Positions 1 through 10,340 are shown, numbered from the stretch's first letter. The stretch: DNA of 64,000 nucleotides from Aidingimonas halophila (GCF_900106955.1 NZ_FNNI01000004.1:186001-250000), one strand, 5' to 3'. Notes: a model not told the origin generated them from the letters alone. A program made the numbers and translations.

Positions 1-2
1 TC

Positions 3-707
3 GACGATGTCGTGGTGCCTTATGAGGAGACTCTGGCGGGCCGATATCCGCTGGTCGCGTCCTCGGATCGGGATGTCGCGCTGGAGGACTTCGAGACATT
101 CTTTGCACAGGACGGAGTGCTCGATGGGTTTTACCAGGACCAATTGCAGCCTTTTGTTGAGGCCGCACCGGAAGAACTCCGGGACGACGATGGTGAGTCG
201 TTGCTCGACGATGACGTTTTCGTCGCGATTGAGCAGGCGGAACGCATTCGAGAGGCCTATTTCGATCGTGATGGTGCGTTGGATGTCGAATTCCGGCTTG
301 AACCTGTCAATCTGAGTTCCGACAAGCGTCGCAGCGTGATCAGCGTCGACGGCCAGTTGATCGAGTACACTCATGGCACCCGACGCAGTGTTTCCATGGT
401 ATGGCCCAATGGGGTGCGGGGAGCCAACGAGAGTCGACTCACGTTGGTTCCCAGTGAAGTCAACCGTTCGCCGCGCAGTGTACGTCGCGATGGTGCCTGG
501 GCTTGGTTCCGGTTGATGGATGAGGCGGAGATCGTCGGTGCCAGCGAGCGCGAGCTCGACCTGCGCTTCAATGTGGATGGTGGCAGCATGCGCTACCGAT
601 TACGGGCTGATGGCTCCAGAAACCCCTTCACTCGGCAACTCGTCGGCGATTTTCATCTGCCCACCGCATTGTATGCTGAAGGAGACAGCGATGCTGACGA
701 CGCTTAA
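3..707 (+). CDS. tssM: Type VI secretion membrane protein TssM, C-terminal part
   Basis: The reading frame is open to the left edge, so only the last ~235 residues of a much longer protein (usually over 1100 residues) are present. The segment RYPLVASSDRDVAL followed by FFAQDGVLDGFYQDQL is typical of the IcmF/TssM C-terminal region, which lies in the periplasm. TssM forms the inner-membrane part of the type VI secretion trans-envelope complex with TssL and TssJ. Its stop codon lies inside the next gene, so the two are probably co-transcribed and translationally coupled. The rest of the secretion cluster would lie to the left of this window. The family call is recognised from motif memory, not from a search. 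Confidence 0.85.
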   Translation, partial: DDVVVPYEETLAGRYPLVASSDRDVALEDFETFFAQDGVLDGFYQDQLQPFVEAAPEELRDDDGESLLDDDVFVAIEQAERIREAYFDRDGALDVEFRLEPVNLSSDKRRSVISVDGQLIEYTHGTRRSVSMVWPNGVRGANESRLTLVPSEVNRSPRSVRRDGAWAWFRLMDEAEIVGASERELDLRFNVDGGSMRYRLRADGSRNPFTRQLVGDFHLPTALYAEGDSDADDA

Positions 708-1278
708 ACAGTGGTTCTCATCGGTATCAGGAGACCGGCCGGAAGCGAGTATGGAAGGGCAGGAGGCCATATCCCCTTCGCTGGTCTCTCCCGACCCGGA
801 AGATATCGAGCGCTTTCTGGAGGCGGCGGAACGTGCCGAAAGGCACGGCCACTCACCGTGGGTCATGAATGACAGTCACCGGATCGATACCTTACGGCGG
901 GCCCTGGAGTTCACCCTGCATCGAGGCGTGTGGCTACAGCCTGATGGTGAACGCGTGGCGTATTGGCAGGGACAACTGCTGCGGTTGCGGCACGGTCAAG
1001 GACCCACACTGGGGATGGCGTTGGTCTGTCGGCCCGATGAGGAATCTGCATGGCAGTTGCGGTTTTTCTTCATCGAGCCGGAGTGGCAGGGGCATGGTCA
1101 CGGTGCGCGGCTATTGCAGGCCCTGCGAGGCACTCTGGAAGGCGCCCCGTTACAGGTTCGCCTGCCGCTATCCTGTCATGCCGCCGTTCGTAGTCTCGAG
1201 CAAGCGGGATTCGACCGCATGCACGTCGATGCCGGCGAGGTGGTGCGCTTCGAGGCATCGGCGATATGGCGACGGTGA
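691..1278 (+). CDS. GNAT-family N-acetyltransferase
   Basis: A protein of about 195 residues. The ATG at 691 is chosen because an AAGGAG ribosome site sits 6 nt upstream (679-684). The start overlaps the end of tssM by 17 nt, which suggests coupling to the secretion operon. The segment FFIEPEWQGHGHGARLLQAL (about residues 125-144) is the acetyl-CoA binding motif A of GNAT enzymes (Q-G-x-G-x-G/A). The first ~60 residues do not look like GNAT and are unrecognised. The substrate is unknown. Location behind tssM could mean a role in type VI secretion (for example effector or cargo modification), but this is inference only. Confidence 0.7.
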   Translation: MLTTLKQWFSSVSGDRPEASMEGQEAISPSLVSPDPEDIERFLEAAERAERHGHSPWVMNDSHRIDTLRRALEFTLHRGVWLQPDGERVAYWQGQLLRLRHGQGPTLGMALVCRPDEESAWQLRFFFIEPEWQGHGHGARLLQALRGTLEGAPLQVRLPLSCHAAVRSLEQAGFDRMHVDAGEVVRFEASAIWRR

Positions 1279-1328
1279 ATCATCGGCAACCGCCGCCGCA
1301 TACCTCTATCACGATATCGCTCGTTGCA

Positions 1329-2570
1329 TCAGCCGCCAAATAGTGCACCGGCAATACGGAATCCAGCGACCCAGGTACCGGCAGCGGAACCCAGGGTCGC
1401 CATCAGGAACACTAACAACGTGCGCGATACACGATTGCGCCACCACCCCTTCGGAGACGTCACATCGTGCCGCAATACGGCAAAGTCGTGCACTTTGGGT
1501 TTGCGCATGAAGAGTTCCACGCCGGCAGCGACGAAGCCGGCACCAATGGTCGGGTTCAACGAGGTGAGTGGTGCGGCGAAAAAGGTGGCAATGATCGTGA
1601 CCGGGTGAGCTAACGCGATGGCCGTCCCCAGTGCCGATAACACACCATTGATCAAGAACCAGTCACCGACGAGTTGCCACCCCAATTCCGTGTTGCGCGA
1701 GAAGCCTATGCCGAAGCCGGCCAGTACCAGGCCGGTGATCAGCCAGGGTGCCAGTTTCCACAAGCGTGAGCGAGGTGGGGTACGCTCCAGAGCTTCCCGT
1801 TCGCTGGAAGGATCGCCGGGACGTTGACCGGACAGGTATTCACCCAGCCCCTTCATATGGCCGGCACCTATGACCACAAGAACCTCTCGATAACGTGCGG
1901 GAGGGTTCTCCTCGGCAATGCGCAGGGACATGTAGTGGTCCCGCTCGCGGATCAGTGGCGTGTAGAGCGACTCGGATTGCTCGGCGAACTCATTGAAGGT
2001 GGATTCCAGAACATCCCCTTCCTTGAGTTTTTCGATATCCTCGGAAGAGATTTTCTGACGCGACATGACACTGCCGAGCAGCCCGGATATCAGGGAAAAG
2101 CGTTGCCACCAGGGAACATTACTGTACACGCGCTTGAGCGTGGTACCGACATCGCGGTCGATCAGCAGCAAGGGAAGGTCTGCTGCCTTCGATTCCTCGA
2201 CAGCAGTACGCATTTCGGCGCCAGGTTGAATGCCGGACTGCTCGGCCACCCGCTGTTGGAACGCCCCCAGTGCCAGGCTGGCGGCGACCATGCCAGCCTT
2301 CCCGCGCCGCAGGATCTCGAAGAGGTCCATGTTGGCCATGGCATCCGGATCAATGAGGCTCTGGTAGCGTGATGGGCATAATTCGATAGCGACAGCATCG
2401 TAGCGTCCGCTACGGATCTGTTGGCGCACGTCATCAGCGCTTTCTGCCGACACGTGGGCCGTACCCAGTAAGGTGTATCGGGTTCCATCCTGTTCGACCA
2501 CCCGGCACGGGCCTGAGGTCGTGGCCCGGTCGTCGGTTTCCGGCGTGGTGATATCCTGAGGATCGCTCAT
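1329..2570 (-). CDS. TraB/PrgY family membrane protein
   Basis: About 413 residues. The N-terminal half carries the TraB signature GTAHVS (Gly and His of the GxxH motif) near residue 36 and a later GAGHMKGLGE segment, as in the TraB/PrgY/Tiki superfamily of putative metal-dependent proteases or peptide-binding proteins. The C-terminal third has hydrophobic stretches (WLITGLVLAGFGIGF, LINGVLSALGTAIALAH and others) that make a membrane domain of several helices. The start at 2570 (MSDPQD) is chosen over upstream in-frame ATGs because the conserved part begins soon after it; the start codon is not certain. The physiological substrate is unknown. It is on the opposite strand to its neighbours and appears monocistronic. 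Confidence 0.75.
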   Translation of the reverse strand: MSDPQDITTPETDDRATTSGPCRVVEQDGTRYTLLGTAHVSAESADDVRQQIRSGRYDAVAIELCPSRYQSLIDPDAMANMDLFEILRRGKAGMVAASLALGAFQQRVAEQSGIQPGAEMRTAVEESKAADLPLLLIDRDVGTTLKRVYSNVPWWQRFSLISGLLGSVMSRQKISSEDIEKLKEGDVLESTFNEFAEQSESLYTPLIRERDHYMSLRIAEENPPARYREVLVVIGAGHMKGLGEYLSGQRPGDPSSEREALERTPPRSRLWKLAPWLITGLVLAGFGIGFSRNTELGWQLVGDWFLINGVLSALGTAIALAHPVTIIATFFAAPLTSLNPTIGAGFVAAGVELFMRKPKVHDFAVLRHDVTSPKGWWRNRVSRTLLVFLMATLGSAAGTWVAGFRIAGALFGG

Positions 2571-2745
2571 TGCAGGCTCGCTGATCACTGGTGAACGCAT
2601 GATTATCCACGATGGTGCCAAACAGTCCAAACCTCAATGGTCATTCCCCTTCTGGGGCCCCAGGGCTCGATAGGGTCGGGCTAACGATGTCCCGAACTAA
2701 CAGACTATCCTGAAAGGGCGCTCGCCGATCATGGAGTCGGGTTGG

Positions 2746-3108
2746 ATGCTCTATCGTATTGCTGCTGACGCTCTGCTGATCATTCACATGGCTTTCATCG
2801 TGTTTGTCGTCATCGGGGGCGTCATCACGCTGTTTCGGCCCAGGGTGGCGTGGGTGCATGTACCGGCAGCCGTCTGGGGCGCGACGGTCGAACTTGGCAG
2901 GTTCTATTGCCCATTGACACCCTGGGAGATTCGGCTGCGTCAGTTGGGGGGCGAGGCCGGTTACAGCGGTAGCTTTATCGAGCACTACTTGCTCCCGATT
3001 CTCTATCCACCGGGGCTCACTCCGACGATCCAGATATGGCTGGGGATCGCTGTGCTGGCGATCAATCTGCCGGTCTATGCCTGGCTACTATGGCGATACT
3101 GGCATTAG
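2746..3108 (+). CDS. DUF2784 family membrane protein
   Basis: About 120 residues with hydrophobic helices near residues 8-28, 38-50 and 93-115. The pattern MLYRIAADALLIIHMAF at the start and the ELGRFYCPLTPWE segment are characteristic of DUF2784, a family of unknown function. I place the start at the ATG at 2746 because family members usually begin MLYR and a GGAG lies 9 nt upstream; an in-frame ATG at 2731 would add five residues. The stop codon overlaps the end of convergent trkH by 4 nt. Confidence 0.75.
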   Translation: MLYRIAADALLIIHMAFIVFVVIGGVITLFRPRVAWVHVPAAVWGATVELGRFYCPLTPWEIRLRQLGGEAGYSGSFIEHYLLPILYPPGLTPTIQIWLGIAVLAINLPVYAWLLWRYWH

Positions 3109-4553
3109 CGGCGCCAGAAGGCTGGTGTAAACAGTACCAGGACCGTGAAAATCTCCAGGCGGCCGAGCAGCATCGCCAACACCAGGATCCATTTGGCCAT
3201 GTCGGGTATGTCACCATAGTTGGCAGTCACGTCGCCAAGCCCGGGGCCTAGATTGTTCAGAGCGGAGGCAACGGCCGACCAGGCCGTGACTTGATCGAGA
3301 CCAGTCGCCATGACGCCGACCAGCATCAGGAAGAACAGAAGGACATAGGCAGAGAAAAACCCCCAGACGGCCTGGGCAATGCCGTCGGGCACGCTGACCT
3401 TGCCGATCTTGACCGAAATCACGGCGTTGGGGTGAATCAGTCGCAGGACCTCACGCAAGCCTTGTTTGAGGATCAAGATGATGCGTATCACCTTGATGCC
3501 ACCGCCCGTCGATCCCGAACAGCCACCGACGAATGCTGCCACGAAGAGCAGGAAAGGCAGTGCACCGGGCCAGACCGAGAAGTCGTCGACACCAAAGCCT
3601 GCTGTCGTGGCGACCGAGACCGCCTGAAACAAGCCGTGACGCAGTGCCCGTGCCCCGTCATAAACGTCGGTCAACCATAGGGTCACGATGGCGATCAACG
3701 CCAACCCCAGGAGAAAAAGCAGCAAGAAACGCGATTCCGGATCAATGAAGTAATGACGCAACTGCTTTTCACGCCATGCAGCGAAATGCAGGCTGAAGCT
3801 CATTGCCGAGGCAATCATGAAACCGACACAGATCAGTTCGATGGTGGCACTATCGAAATGGCCTATGCTGTCGTCATACGTCGAGAAGCCACCGATCGCC
3901 ACCGTGGAGAAGCTGTGTCCCACAGCATCGAACCAGTCCATGCCGGCCGCCCAGTAGGCCAGGAAACAGACAAGGGTCAATGAGGCATAGATGTACCATA
4001 ATGCCTTGGCCGTTTCGGTGATCCGAGGGGTGAGCTTGGAGTCCTTGAGGGGACCGGGGATTTCTGTACGGTACAGTGCCATGCCACCGACACCCAATGT
4101 CGGCAAGATCGCAACAGCGAGGACGACGATCCCCATTCCGCCCAGCCACTGCAATTGCTGCCGATAGTAACGTACCGCTTCAGGTAGGAAATCGATACCG
4201 GTGATGACCGTAGCGCCAGTGGTGGTCAGTCCGGAGAATGACTCGAATATTGCGTCGGTCGGTGACAGTGCATAGGAGCCATCGAGCATCAAGGGGAGCG
4301 AGCCGAACAGCCCCAGTACCGTCCAGAACAACGCAGCAATCAAAAAACCATCACGGGTGCGCAATTCCTTGCGGGCATGCCGGTTCGGCCAAAAGAGTAT
4401 TGCGCCGGTGGCGAGGGTGATGGCCAGGGCAAAGGCGAAGGCCCCCCATACGCCGTCGCGGAAAAGCAACGAGATCAGAATCGGCGGTACCTGGGTCAGG
4501 CTGAAGAGCATCAACAACAGCCCCAGGATACGCAGGATCATGCGCAGACTCAT
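3105..4553 (-). CDS. trkH: Trk system potassium uptake protein TrkH/TrkI
   Basis: A 482-residue polytopic membrane protein of the Trk/Ktr/HKT superfamily. The four selectivity-filter loops can be seen as TTTGAT (about residues 110-115), TVAIGGFST, TTAGFG and NLGPG, in the expected order. It forms the K+ translocating pore and needs the cytosolic TrkA protein, which is encoded immediately upstream (28 nt gap) on the same strand. In halophilic relatives of this group, K+ uptake is central to osmotic adaptation. Length matches the family (about 480). The 3' end overlaps the convergent DUF2784 gene by 4 nt. Confidence 0.93.
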   Translation of the reverse strand: MSLRMILRILGLLLMLFSLTQVPPILISLLFRDGVWGAFAFALAITLATGAILFWPNRHARKELRTRDGFLIAALFWTVLGLFGSLPLMLDGSYALSPTDAIFESFSGLTTTGATVITGIDFLPEAVRYYRQQLQWLGGMGIVVLAVAILPTLGVGGMALYRTEIPGPLKDSKLTPRITETAKALWYIYASLTLVCFLAYWAAGMDWFDAVGHSFSTVAIGGFSTYDDSIGHFDSATIELICVGFMIASAMSFSLHFAAWREKQLRHYFIDPESRFLLLFLLGLALIAIVTLWLTDVYDGARALRHGLFQAVSVATTAGFGVDDFSVWPGALPFLLFVAAFVGGCSGSTGGGIKVIRIILILKQGLREVLRLIHPNAVISVKIGKVSVPDGIAQAVWGFFSAYVLLFFLMLVGVMATGLDQVTAWSAVASALNNLGPGLGDVTANYGDIPDMAKWILVLAMLLGRLEIFTVLVLFTPAFWRR

Positions 4554-4581
4554 GGTGCGAAGTGTCCTGAAATACCCGGCA

Positions 4582-5955
4582 TCAGAAAAATGTCAGCCCA
4601 ACCTGGAAGAGACGTTCGACATCGCGGATCCTGCGTTTGTCGACGACGAAAAGGATGACATGGTCGCCGGACTCGACGACGACGTCGTCATGGGCGATGA
4701 GCACTTCCTTGCCTCTGACAATGGCCCCTATGGTCGTGCCGCTGGGCAGGTCGATTTCGTCGATGGCACGCCCCACCACCTTCGATGAACGTGAATCCCC
4801 ATGAGCAATGGCTTCGATCGCCTCGGCGGCTCCTCGACGCAGCGAGTGGACGTTGACGATATCGCCACGACGTACGTGAGTCAGCAGGCTGCCGATCGTG
4901 GCCTGTTGGGGGGAAATGGCGATATCGATCTCGCCTCCCTGCACCAGATCGACATAGGCGGCGTTGTTGATCAGCGTCAGCACTTTCTTGGCACCCAGCC
5001 GTTTGGCCAGCATCGACGACATGATGTTCACTTCATCATCGTTGGTCAGGGCACAGAAAATGTCGCAGTCCTCGATGTTCTCTTCCAGCAGCAGGCGCTT
5101 GCTGGTCGCGCTGCCATGTAGCACGACGGTGCGGTCCAGACGCTCGGACAAGGCGGTACACCGCTCGATGTTGTGCTCGATTATCTTGACCTGATGACTG
5201 TGCTCGAGGTTCTCGGCCAGCCGTTCGCCGATGTTGCCGCCGCCGGCGATCAGAATGCGTCGGAAATCGCGATCGAGTCGACGCAGCTCGCTCATCACGG
5301 CGCGGATATCACGCCGGGCGGCAATGAAAAAGACCTCGTCATCCGCCTCGATGATGGTGTCGCCGCGCGGAATGATCGGACGATTGCGTCGATAAATAGC
5401 CGCAACGCGCGTATCGACATTGGGCATGTGGCGACGCAGGAACCCGAGTTCCTGGCCGACCAGGGGACCGCCATAATAAGCCTTGACAGCGACCAACTGG
5501 GCCTGCCCGCTGGCGAACTCCAGGACCTGCAGAGCGCCGGGGTACTCGATCAAGCGGCGTATATGGTCGGTCACGACCTGTTCGGGGCTGATGAGGACGT
5601 CAATGGGAACGGCATCATGGGCGAACAGGCCTTTACGAGTCAGATAGGCCGTGGCGCGTACACGAGCAATCTTGGTCGGTGTACGGAACAGTGTATGGGC
5701 GACCTGGCAGCCAATCATGTTGACTTCGTCGGAATTGGTGACGGCAATCAACATGTCCGCATCTTCGCCACCTGCCTGTCGCAACACCATGGGGTAAGAG
5801 GCCGGACCTGTCACGGTACGAATGTCGAGCCGATTGTGCAGTTCGCGCAAACGTTCGCTGTTGGTATCAACAACCGTTATGTCGTTCTCTTCATGTGCCA
5901 GGTGCTCGGCCAAGGTCCCGCCGACCTGGCCGGCACCGAGAATGATGATCTTCAT
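4582..5955 (-). CDS. trkA: Trk system regulatory NAD-binding protein TrkA
   Basis: A 457-residue peripheral membrane protein made of two RCK units. Each begins with a Rossmann nucleotide-binding motif: [18 protein letters not shown] at residues 3-20 and [17 protein letters not shown] near residue 234, each followed by a TrkA-C domain. It binds NAD(H)/ATP and gates TrkH. It lies between rsmB and trkH, and the order def-fmt-rsmB-trkA is the same as in Escherichia coli. The 169-nt gap to rsmB could hold its own promoter, but I see no clear one. Confidence 0.95.
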   Translation of the reverse strand: MKIIILGAGQVGGTLAEHLAHEENDITVVDTNSERLRELHNRLDIRTVTGPASYPMVLRQAGGEDADMLIAVTNSDEVNMIGCQVAHTLFRTPTKIARVRATAYLTRKGLFAHDAVPIDVLISPEQVVTDHIRRLIEYPGALQVLEFASGQAQLVAVKAYYGGPLVGQELGFLRRHMPNVDTRVAAIYRRNRPIIPRGDTIIEADDEVFFIAARRDIRAVMSELRRLDRDFRRILIAGGGNIGERLAENLEHSHQVKIIEHNIERCTALSERLDRTVVLHGSATSKRLLLEENIEDCDIFCALTNDDEVNIMSSMLAKRLGAKKVLTLINNAAYVDLVQGGEIDIAISPQQATIGSLLTHVRRGDIVNVHSLRRGAAEAIEAIAHGDSRSSKVVGRAIDEIDLPSGTTIGAIVRGKEVLIAHDDVVVESGDHVILFVVDKRRIRDVERLFQVGLTFF

Positions 5956-6124
5956 TGAGGCTGTATCCGCAAACAGGTGTTCCTCGGCCTCCAGAGCAGG
6001 GCCGGTAAGCGCTCGCTAGCATAAACCACTGACGACCACGATGACAGGGGGACCCGGGCTCGTGCGTTAACCGAACGTGAGGGCATACCGATTGGCGCCA
6101 GGTGCATAAGATGAACCTGCCTGG

Positions 6125-7456
6125 TCAAGCAGGCTGTTGCTTGACGAGTCGGGCATAAAAGAAACCGTCATGTCCGCTTTCTTTGGGCAGCAATTGACGC
6201 CCCGGGCCTGTCGGCTTGCCCCAACCCACATCATCGGGGGGGGAGGCTCTGGCATCCGGGGTCCGTTCGAGAAATGCCTGGATCTGCTCGCTGTTCTCTT
6301 CGGGGAGCACTGAACAGGTGGCGTAAAGGAGTGTGCCCCCCGGATTCAGGGTCTGCCACAGCGTGTCCAGCAATCGAGACTGTAGCGATACCAGTTGACG
6401 GATATCGTCCGGTCGTCGGGCGCGCTTGATATCCGGATGGCGACGGATGACGCCGCTGCCGGAGCAGGGCGCGTCAAGCAAGACGGTATCGAACGGGGTC
6501 TGATCCCACCACGTAAGTTCGGTCGCATCGGCTGTCACGAGTTGCGCACTCAGCGAGAGTCTCTCCAGCGTTGATTCGACGCGGGCCAAACGTGCGGGAG
6601 CATTGTCCAGTGCCGTCATGTCGATATCGAACGCTTCCAGCAAGTGAGCCGTCTTGCCGCCTGGCGCGGCACAGGCATCAAGTACGCGAGCGCCGGGTCG
6701 TGGTGCCAGCGCAGGCCCAAGCAATACGGCCGCCAACTGGGCCGATTCATCCTGTACGCTGACATGCCCCTCGGCAAAACCGGGGAGCTCATGTACGTTG
6801 CAAGGCGTGTCCAGGGTGACGCCGTCAGGGGCATGCTCGCATAACCGGGATTCCAGTCCGGCATCGAGTAGACGCGCGCGATATTCCTCGCGATCACCGT
6901 GACGTCGATTGACACGAAGCGTCATGGGGCCGGGATGATTGTTGGCCATGGCGATGTCACGCCAGTCATCGGGCCAGGCCTGTCGTAGCGTTTTCAGCCA
7001 CCAGACAGGATGTAGCAGGGCCACGGCCGGGTCACGGTCGACACGGGCCTGGAGTTGAACGGATTCCCGTTGCAGACGACGTAGGCAGCCATTGATGACC
7101 CGGGTCGCCCAGGGTTTGTCGAGTATACGCGCGGCGCCTGCGGTTTCCCCCACGGCGGCATGGGCAGGCACCCGCATGTAGAGTAATTGATAGATGCCGA
7201 GTAATAGCAGCGCCTGAATATCGTTGTCACGTGACTTGAAGGGACTGCGTAGCAGCTCGTTGGCCAGGGCCTCGAGACGAGGCAGGGTGCGGCAGACGCC
7301 AAAACAGAGCTCACGCAGCAGTCCGCGATCTCGTGAAGGGATTTCAGCGTCATCGAGCGAGGCGAGGGAACCTTGTCCGGAGATCACGGGAGCCAGCGTT
7401 CTGGCCGCAGTGGCACGAACGGTCTGTCCGTTGCCATTCGGTGCGTCGCGTGTCAT
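6125..7456 (-). CDS. rsmB: 16S rRNA (cytosine-967 C5)-methyltransferase RsmB
   Basis: A 443-residue SAM-dependent RNA methyltransferase. The N-terminal ~140 residues are a NusB-like helical domain (LREL CFGVCRTLPRLEAL), followed by the Nol1/Nop2/Sun catalytic domain. The SAM-binding segment VLDACAAPGGKTAHLLE and the two catalytic cysteines, in LDAPCSGSGV and YATCSVLPEEN, are present. The ATG overlaps the fmt stop codon (ATGA), so translation is probably coupled to fmt. It modifies C967 in helix 31 of 16S rRNA. Confidence 0.94.
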   Translation of the reverse strand: MTRDAPNGNGQTVRATAARTLAPVISGQGSLASLDDAEIPSRDRGLLRELCFGVCRTLPRLEALANELLRSPFKSRDNDIQALLLLGIYQLLYMRVPAHAAVGETAGAARILDKPWATRVINGCLRRLQRESVQLQARVDRDPAVALLHPVWWLKTLRQAWPDDWRDIAMANNHPGPMTLRVNRRHGDREEYRARLLDAGLESRLCEHAPDGVTLDTPCNVHELPGFAEGHVSVQDESAQLAAVLLGPALAPRPGARVLDACAAPGGKTAHLLEAFDIDMTALDNAPARLARVESTLERLSLSAQLVTADATELTWWDQTPFDTVLLDAPCSGSGVIRRHPDIKRARRPDDIRQLVSLQSRLLDTLWQTLNPGGTLLYATCSVLPEENSEQIQAFLERTPDARASPPDDVGWGKPTGPGRQLLPKESGHDGFFYARLVKQQPA

Positions 7457-8439
7457 TCACTGCCCTCCTGATGGTTGCCCAGACGCATGCCGGGGATGAA
7501 GCGATCACCAAAGGCATTGCGCAGATCGCGGATGGCCAGTGGTTTCCCACCGGGAAGTTGGGCTCGCATGATATGTAAGGTATCACTGCCGTCCGCCCCG
7601 CAACTGACGCACAGACTATCGGTTGGAGATGTCAACAGCGTCCCCGGTGGTCCGCTGGTGTCGGGGGAACGTTGTTCTCCCGGCGTGGCGAACCAGATAC
7701 GTAGCCGCTCCTCGCCCAACTGGGTCCAGGCAACGGGCCAGGGATTGAAGGCTCGTATCCTCGCAGACAGGCGGCGCGCTGGCAGCGTGAAGTCGAGCTC
7801 CCCCTCGGCCTTGGAGAGTTTGGTTGCATAGGTCGCCTCTTCCTCCTGCTGGGAGGTGGCCTCCAGTCCTGGCTCGATCAGGGCATCCAGGGCATCGACG
7901 ATGGCATTGCCGCCCAGCGTGGCGAGGCGGTCATGGAGGTCGCCGCCGGTGGTCGTATCCGTGATGGGAGTCTGGCGCTTGAGCAGCATGTCGCCGGTAT
8001 CGAGTCCCGCACTCATCTGCATGATGGTCACGCCCGATATCGTATCGCCCGCTTCGATCGCCCGTTGAATCGGCGCTGCGCCACGCCAGCGTGGCAGCAA
8101 TGAGGCATGCACATTGAGACAGCCATGGCGAGGAATCGACAACACCGCCGACGGTAGAATCAATCCATAGGCGGCGACCACCATGACATCGGCATGCAGG
8201 GCGGTTATCTGGGACTGTGCATCCGCGGTTTTGAGTGATTCGGGCTGGTGAACCGGCAGGTCATGTTGTAGCGCCAGTTTCTTGACCGGACTGGGGGTCA
8301 GCCTGCGACCCCGGCCGGCCGGTCGGTCGGGCTGGGTATAGACGGCCACGATGTGATGCTGACTGCCCAATAGTGCGGAAAGGCTTGCGGCAGCGAAATC
8401 GGGCGTACCGGCGAAAATCACGCGCAATGGATGTGACAT
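7453..8439 (-). CDS. fmt: Methionyl-tRNA formyltransferase
   Basis: A 328-residue enzyme that formylates the initiator Met-tRNA using 10-formyltetrahydrofolate. It starts at MSHPLRVIFAGTPDFAAASL; the upstream in-frame ATG at 8502 would add 21 residues outside the family pattern. The LPRWRGAAPIQRAIEAGD segment with the catalytic Asn/His/Asp framework (NVHASLLPRWRG, TGVTIMQM-like region) is clear. Partner of peptide deformylase, encoded just upstream on the same strand. The gene overlaps rsmB by 4 nt. Confidence 0.95.
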   Translation of the reverse strand: MSHPLRVIFAGTPDFAAASLSALLGSQHHIVAVYTQPDRPAGRGRRLTPSPVKKLALQHDLPVHQPESLKTADAQSQITALHADVMVVAAYGLILPSAVLSIPRHGCLNVHASLLPRWRGAAPIQRAIEAGDTISGVTIMQMSAGLDTGDMLLKRQTPITDTTTGGDLHDRLATLGGNAIVDALDALIEPGLEATSQQEEEATYATKLSKAEGELDFTLPARRLSARIRAFNPWPVAWTQLGEERLRIWFATPGEQRSPDTSGPPGTLLTSPTDSLCVSCGADGSDTLHIMRAQLPGGKPLAIRDLRNAFGDRFIPGMRLGNHQEGSE

Positions 8440-8501
8440 GAAAAGGTTCCGTGGTGGCTCGACTCGGGATGCATGCGGGTCATGCGATGGTGCGTCCATC
8501 A

Positions 8502-8524
8502 CGGGACCGGGCTAACCGGTCCCG
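8502..8524. terminator. Hairpin between def and fmt
   Basis: A 9-bp perfect inverted repeat (CGGGACCGG / CCGGTCCCG) with a 5-nt loop lies between the def stop and the fmt start on the minus strand. There is no following T run, so it may be an intercistronic attenuator or mRNA-stability hairpin rather than a full terminator. Confidence 0.35.
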
Positions 8525-8537
8525 AGCGAGCGGAAGG

Positions 8538-9050
8538 TCAGGCGTCCTGCATCTGTCTGTGACGTTTCTGCATTTTTTTCTTGATGCGTTCGCGCTTGAG
8601 CGGAGACAGGTAATCGACGAACAGAATGCCTTCGAGATGGTCGTATTCGTGCTGTATGCAGTGTGCCAACAGCCCCTCGGCTTCCAGTTCGTAGGGTTGA
8701 CCGTCCCGGTCGAGGGCCTTGAGATGGACTCGCAGGGCCCGGGGGATCTCGGCGTAGTAGTCCGGAATGGACAGACAGCCTTCCTGTAGCGGCTCGCGCT
8801 CCTCCCCGATCGGTGTGTATTCGGGGTTGATCAATACCAGCGGTTGGGCGCGAGTCTCGCTGACATCCATGACCACGACTCGACGGTGCACGTCGATCTG
8901 GGTCGCGGCCAGCCCGATGCCTTGCGCGTCATACATGGTCTCAAGCATATCGTCGACCAGTTGGCGGACATCATCGTCGACGGTTTCGACCGGCGCCGCT
9001 TTCTTGCGCAGACGTTCATCCGGGTATTCGAGGATGGGTAACTTGGCCAT
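8538..9050 (-). CDS. def: Peptide deformylase
   Basis: A 170-residue iron-dependent deformylase removing the formyl group from nascent proteins. The three family motifs are present: GIGLAATQ (motif 1), EGCLSIP with the metal-ligand Cys (motif 2) and QHEYDHLEG with the two metal-ligand His residues and catalytic Glu (motif 3). The ATG at 9050 ([15 protein letters not shown]) matches the family start; the longer open frame upstream overlaps dprA's promoter region and is not needed. Divergent from dprA. Confidence 0.96.
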   Translation of the reverse strand: MAKLPILEYPDERLRKKAAPVETVDDDVRQLVDDMLETMYDAQGIGLAATQIDVHRRVVVMDVSETRAQPLVLINPEYTPIGEEREPLQEGCLSIPDYYAEIPRALRVHLKALDRDGQPYELEAEGLLAHCIQHEYDHLEGILFVDYLSPLKRERIKKKMQKRHRQMQDA

Positions 9051-9183
9051 GACGTTGCTATCACCGTTGTTCAGATGTGATGGATTCTGATGACTAGTGT
9101 AGTGGCAGCCAAGGAACAACGGAACCGGCGACACAATATTGATAGACTTGTCGCTTCTTCCATCATGCCAAAAGGAGAAGGCA

Positions 9184-10284
9184 ATGACGGCCAAGGAGTG
9201 GCTGATTGTGGCCATGCTGCCCGGTCTCGGGGCACGCGGCCTTTCTGACCTGATGATGCACCGGCCCGACTGGCCGGCGGGGTGGCTGGCCTGTCTCAAA
9301 GAGCCGGCACGATCGGCGTTGCGGCTATGGCTCGACCATCCCGAGAAAAGCTCGTTGCAGTCTCGTGTTGACGCGCTGGAGACGTGGCTGGCAGGGGATG
9401 TCCGGCGTCACTTGCTGCATCCTGAGCATCCTGACTGGCCGACACTGCTGAACCAGATCCCGGACCCGCCGGCCGTGCTCTGGGCGTATGGGGATCTGGC
9501 GGCACTGGCGCCTCCCTGTCTGGCCATGGTAGGAACGCGTCGCCCCACGCGGGAAGGTTTGGGCAATGCGGCGGGTTTCTCGCGGGAACTGGCTGATCGG
9601 GGTTGGTGTATCGTGAGTGGCATGGCGTTGGGTATCGATGGTCAGGCCCAGCGCGCGGCCCTGGACAGTGGTGGGCGTACGGTGGCCGTGCTGGGGTGTG
9701 GTGTCGATGTCGTCTATCCGCCCCGTCATGCCGATCTGCATCAACGGTTGATCGATGAAGGCGGGTTGCTGCTATCGGAGCACCCCCCAGGCACTCGCTC
9801 ACGTCCAGCCTATTTCCCGCGTCGCAACCGGATCGTGACAGGACTGTCACTGGGCGTTCTGGTAGTGGAAGCAGCGGACAGGAGCGGTTCGCTAGTCAGT
9901 GCAAGGTTGGCCACCGAACAGAATCGCGACGTGTTCGCGATTCCGGGATCCATCCACAACCCCCAGGCCTCCGGCTGTCTGACACTGATCCGCGATGGTG
10001 CCGTGCTGGTGACCCGGGTCGACGATATCCTGGCAGAATTGGGACACTGGGCCCAGTCGTGGATGCCAGGGCAGCAGGAGCAGGCGGCGACTGACACCGT
10101 CGAGGACACCGATCCGTTGCTGGCCTGGCTCAGTGACACCCCGACACCGCTTGATGCCCTGGTCAACCTGACCGGCAACGATGTATCGAGTTGTCAGTTG
10201 CGCTTGCTGGAGTTGGAACTTGAGGGGCGGGTCTGTCAGGCGTCAGGTGGCTGGATTCGCCTGCCGCGTTCGGCCGGCAAATGA
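9184..10284 (+). CDS. dprA: DNA-processing protein DprA
   Basis: A 366-residue protein that loads RecA onto incoming single-stranded DNA during transformation. The Rossmann-like core is visible: [11 protein letters not shown] near residue 113, [12 protein letters not shown] near 144 and ERNR-type [10 protein letters not shown] followed by [18 protein letters not shown]-terminal winged-helix-like region follows (about residues 305-360). ATG 9184 has AAAGGAGAAG just upstream (9171-9180). Divergent from def, as in E. coli (smf/def), and upstream of tsaC. Confidence 0.94.
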   Translation: MTAKEWLIVAMLPGLGARGLSDLMMHRPDWPAGWLACLKEPARSALRLWLDHPEKSSLQSRVDALETWLAGDVRRHLLHPEHPDWPTLLNQIPDPPAVLWAYGDLAALAPPCLAMVGTRRPTREGLGNAAGFSRELADRGWCIVSGMALGIDGQAQRAALDSGGRTVAVLGCGVDVVYPPRHADLHQRLIDEGGLLLSEHPPGTRSRPAYFPRRNRIVTGLSLGVLVVEAADRSGSLVSARLATEQNRDVFAIPGSIHNPQASGCLTLIRDGAVLVTRVDDILAELGHWAQSWMPGQQEQAATDTVEDTDPLLAWLSDTPTPLDALVNLTGNDVSSCQLRLLELELEGRVCQASGGWIRLPRSAGK

Positions 10285-10340
10285 TAATATGGTGTCTTGT
10301 CACATGAAGATACTGGATACGTACCGGGGAAGTTCATCGC

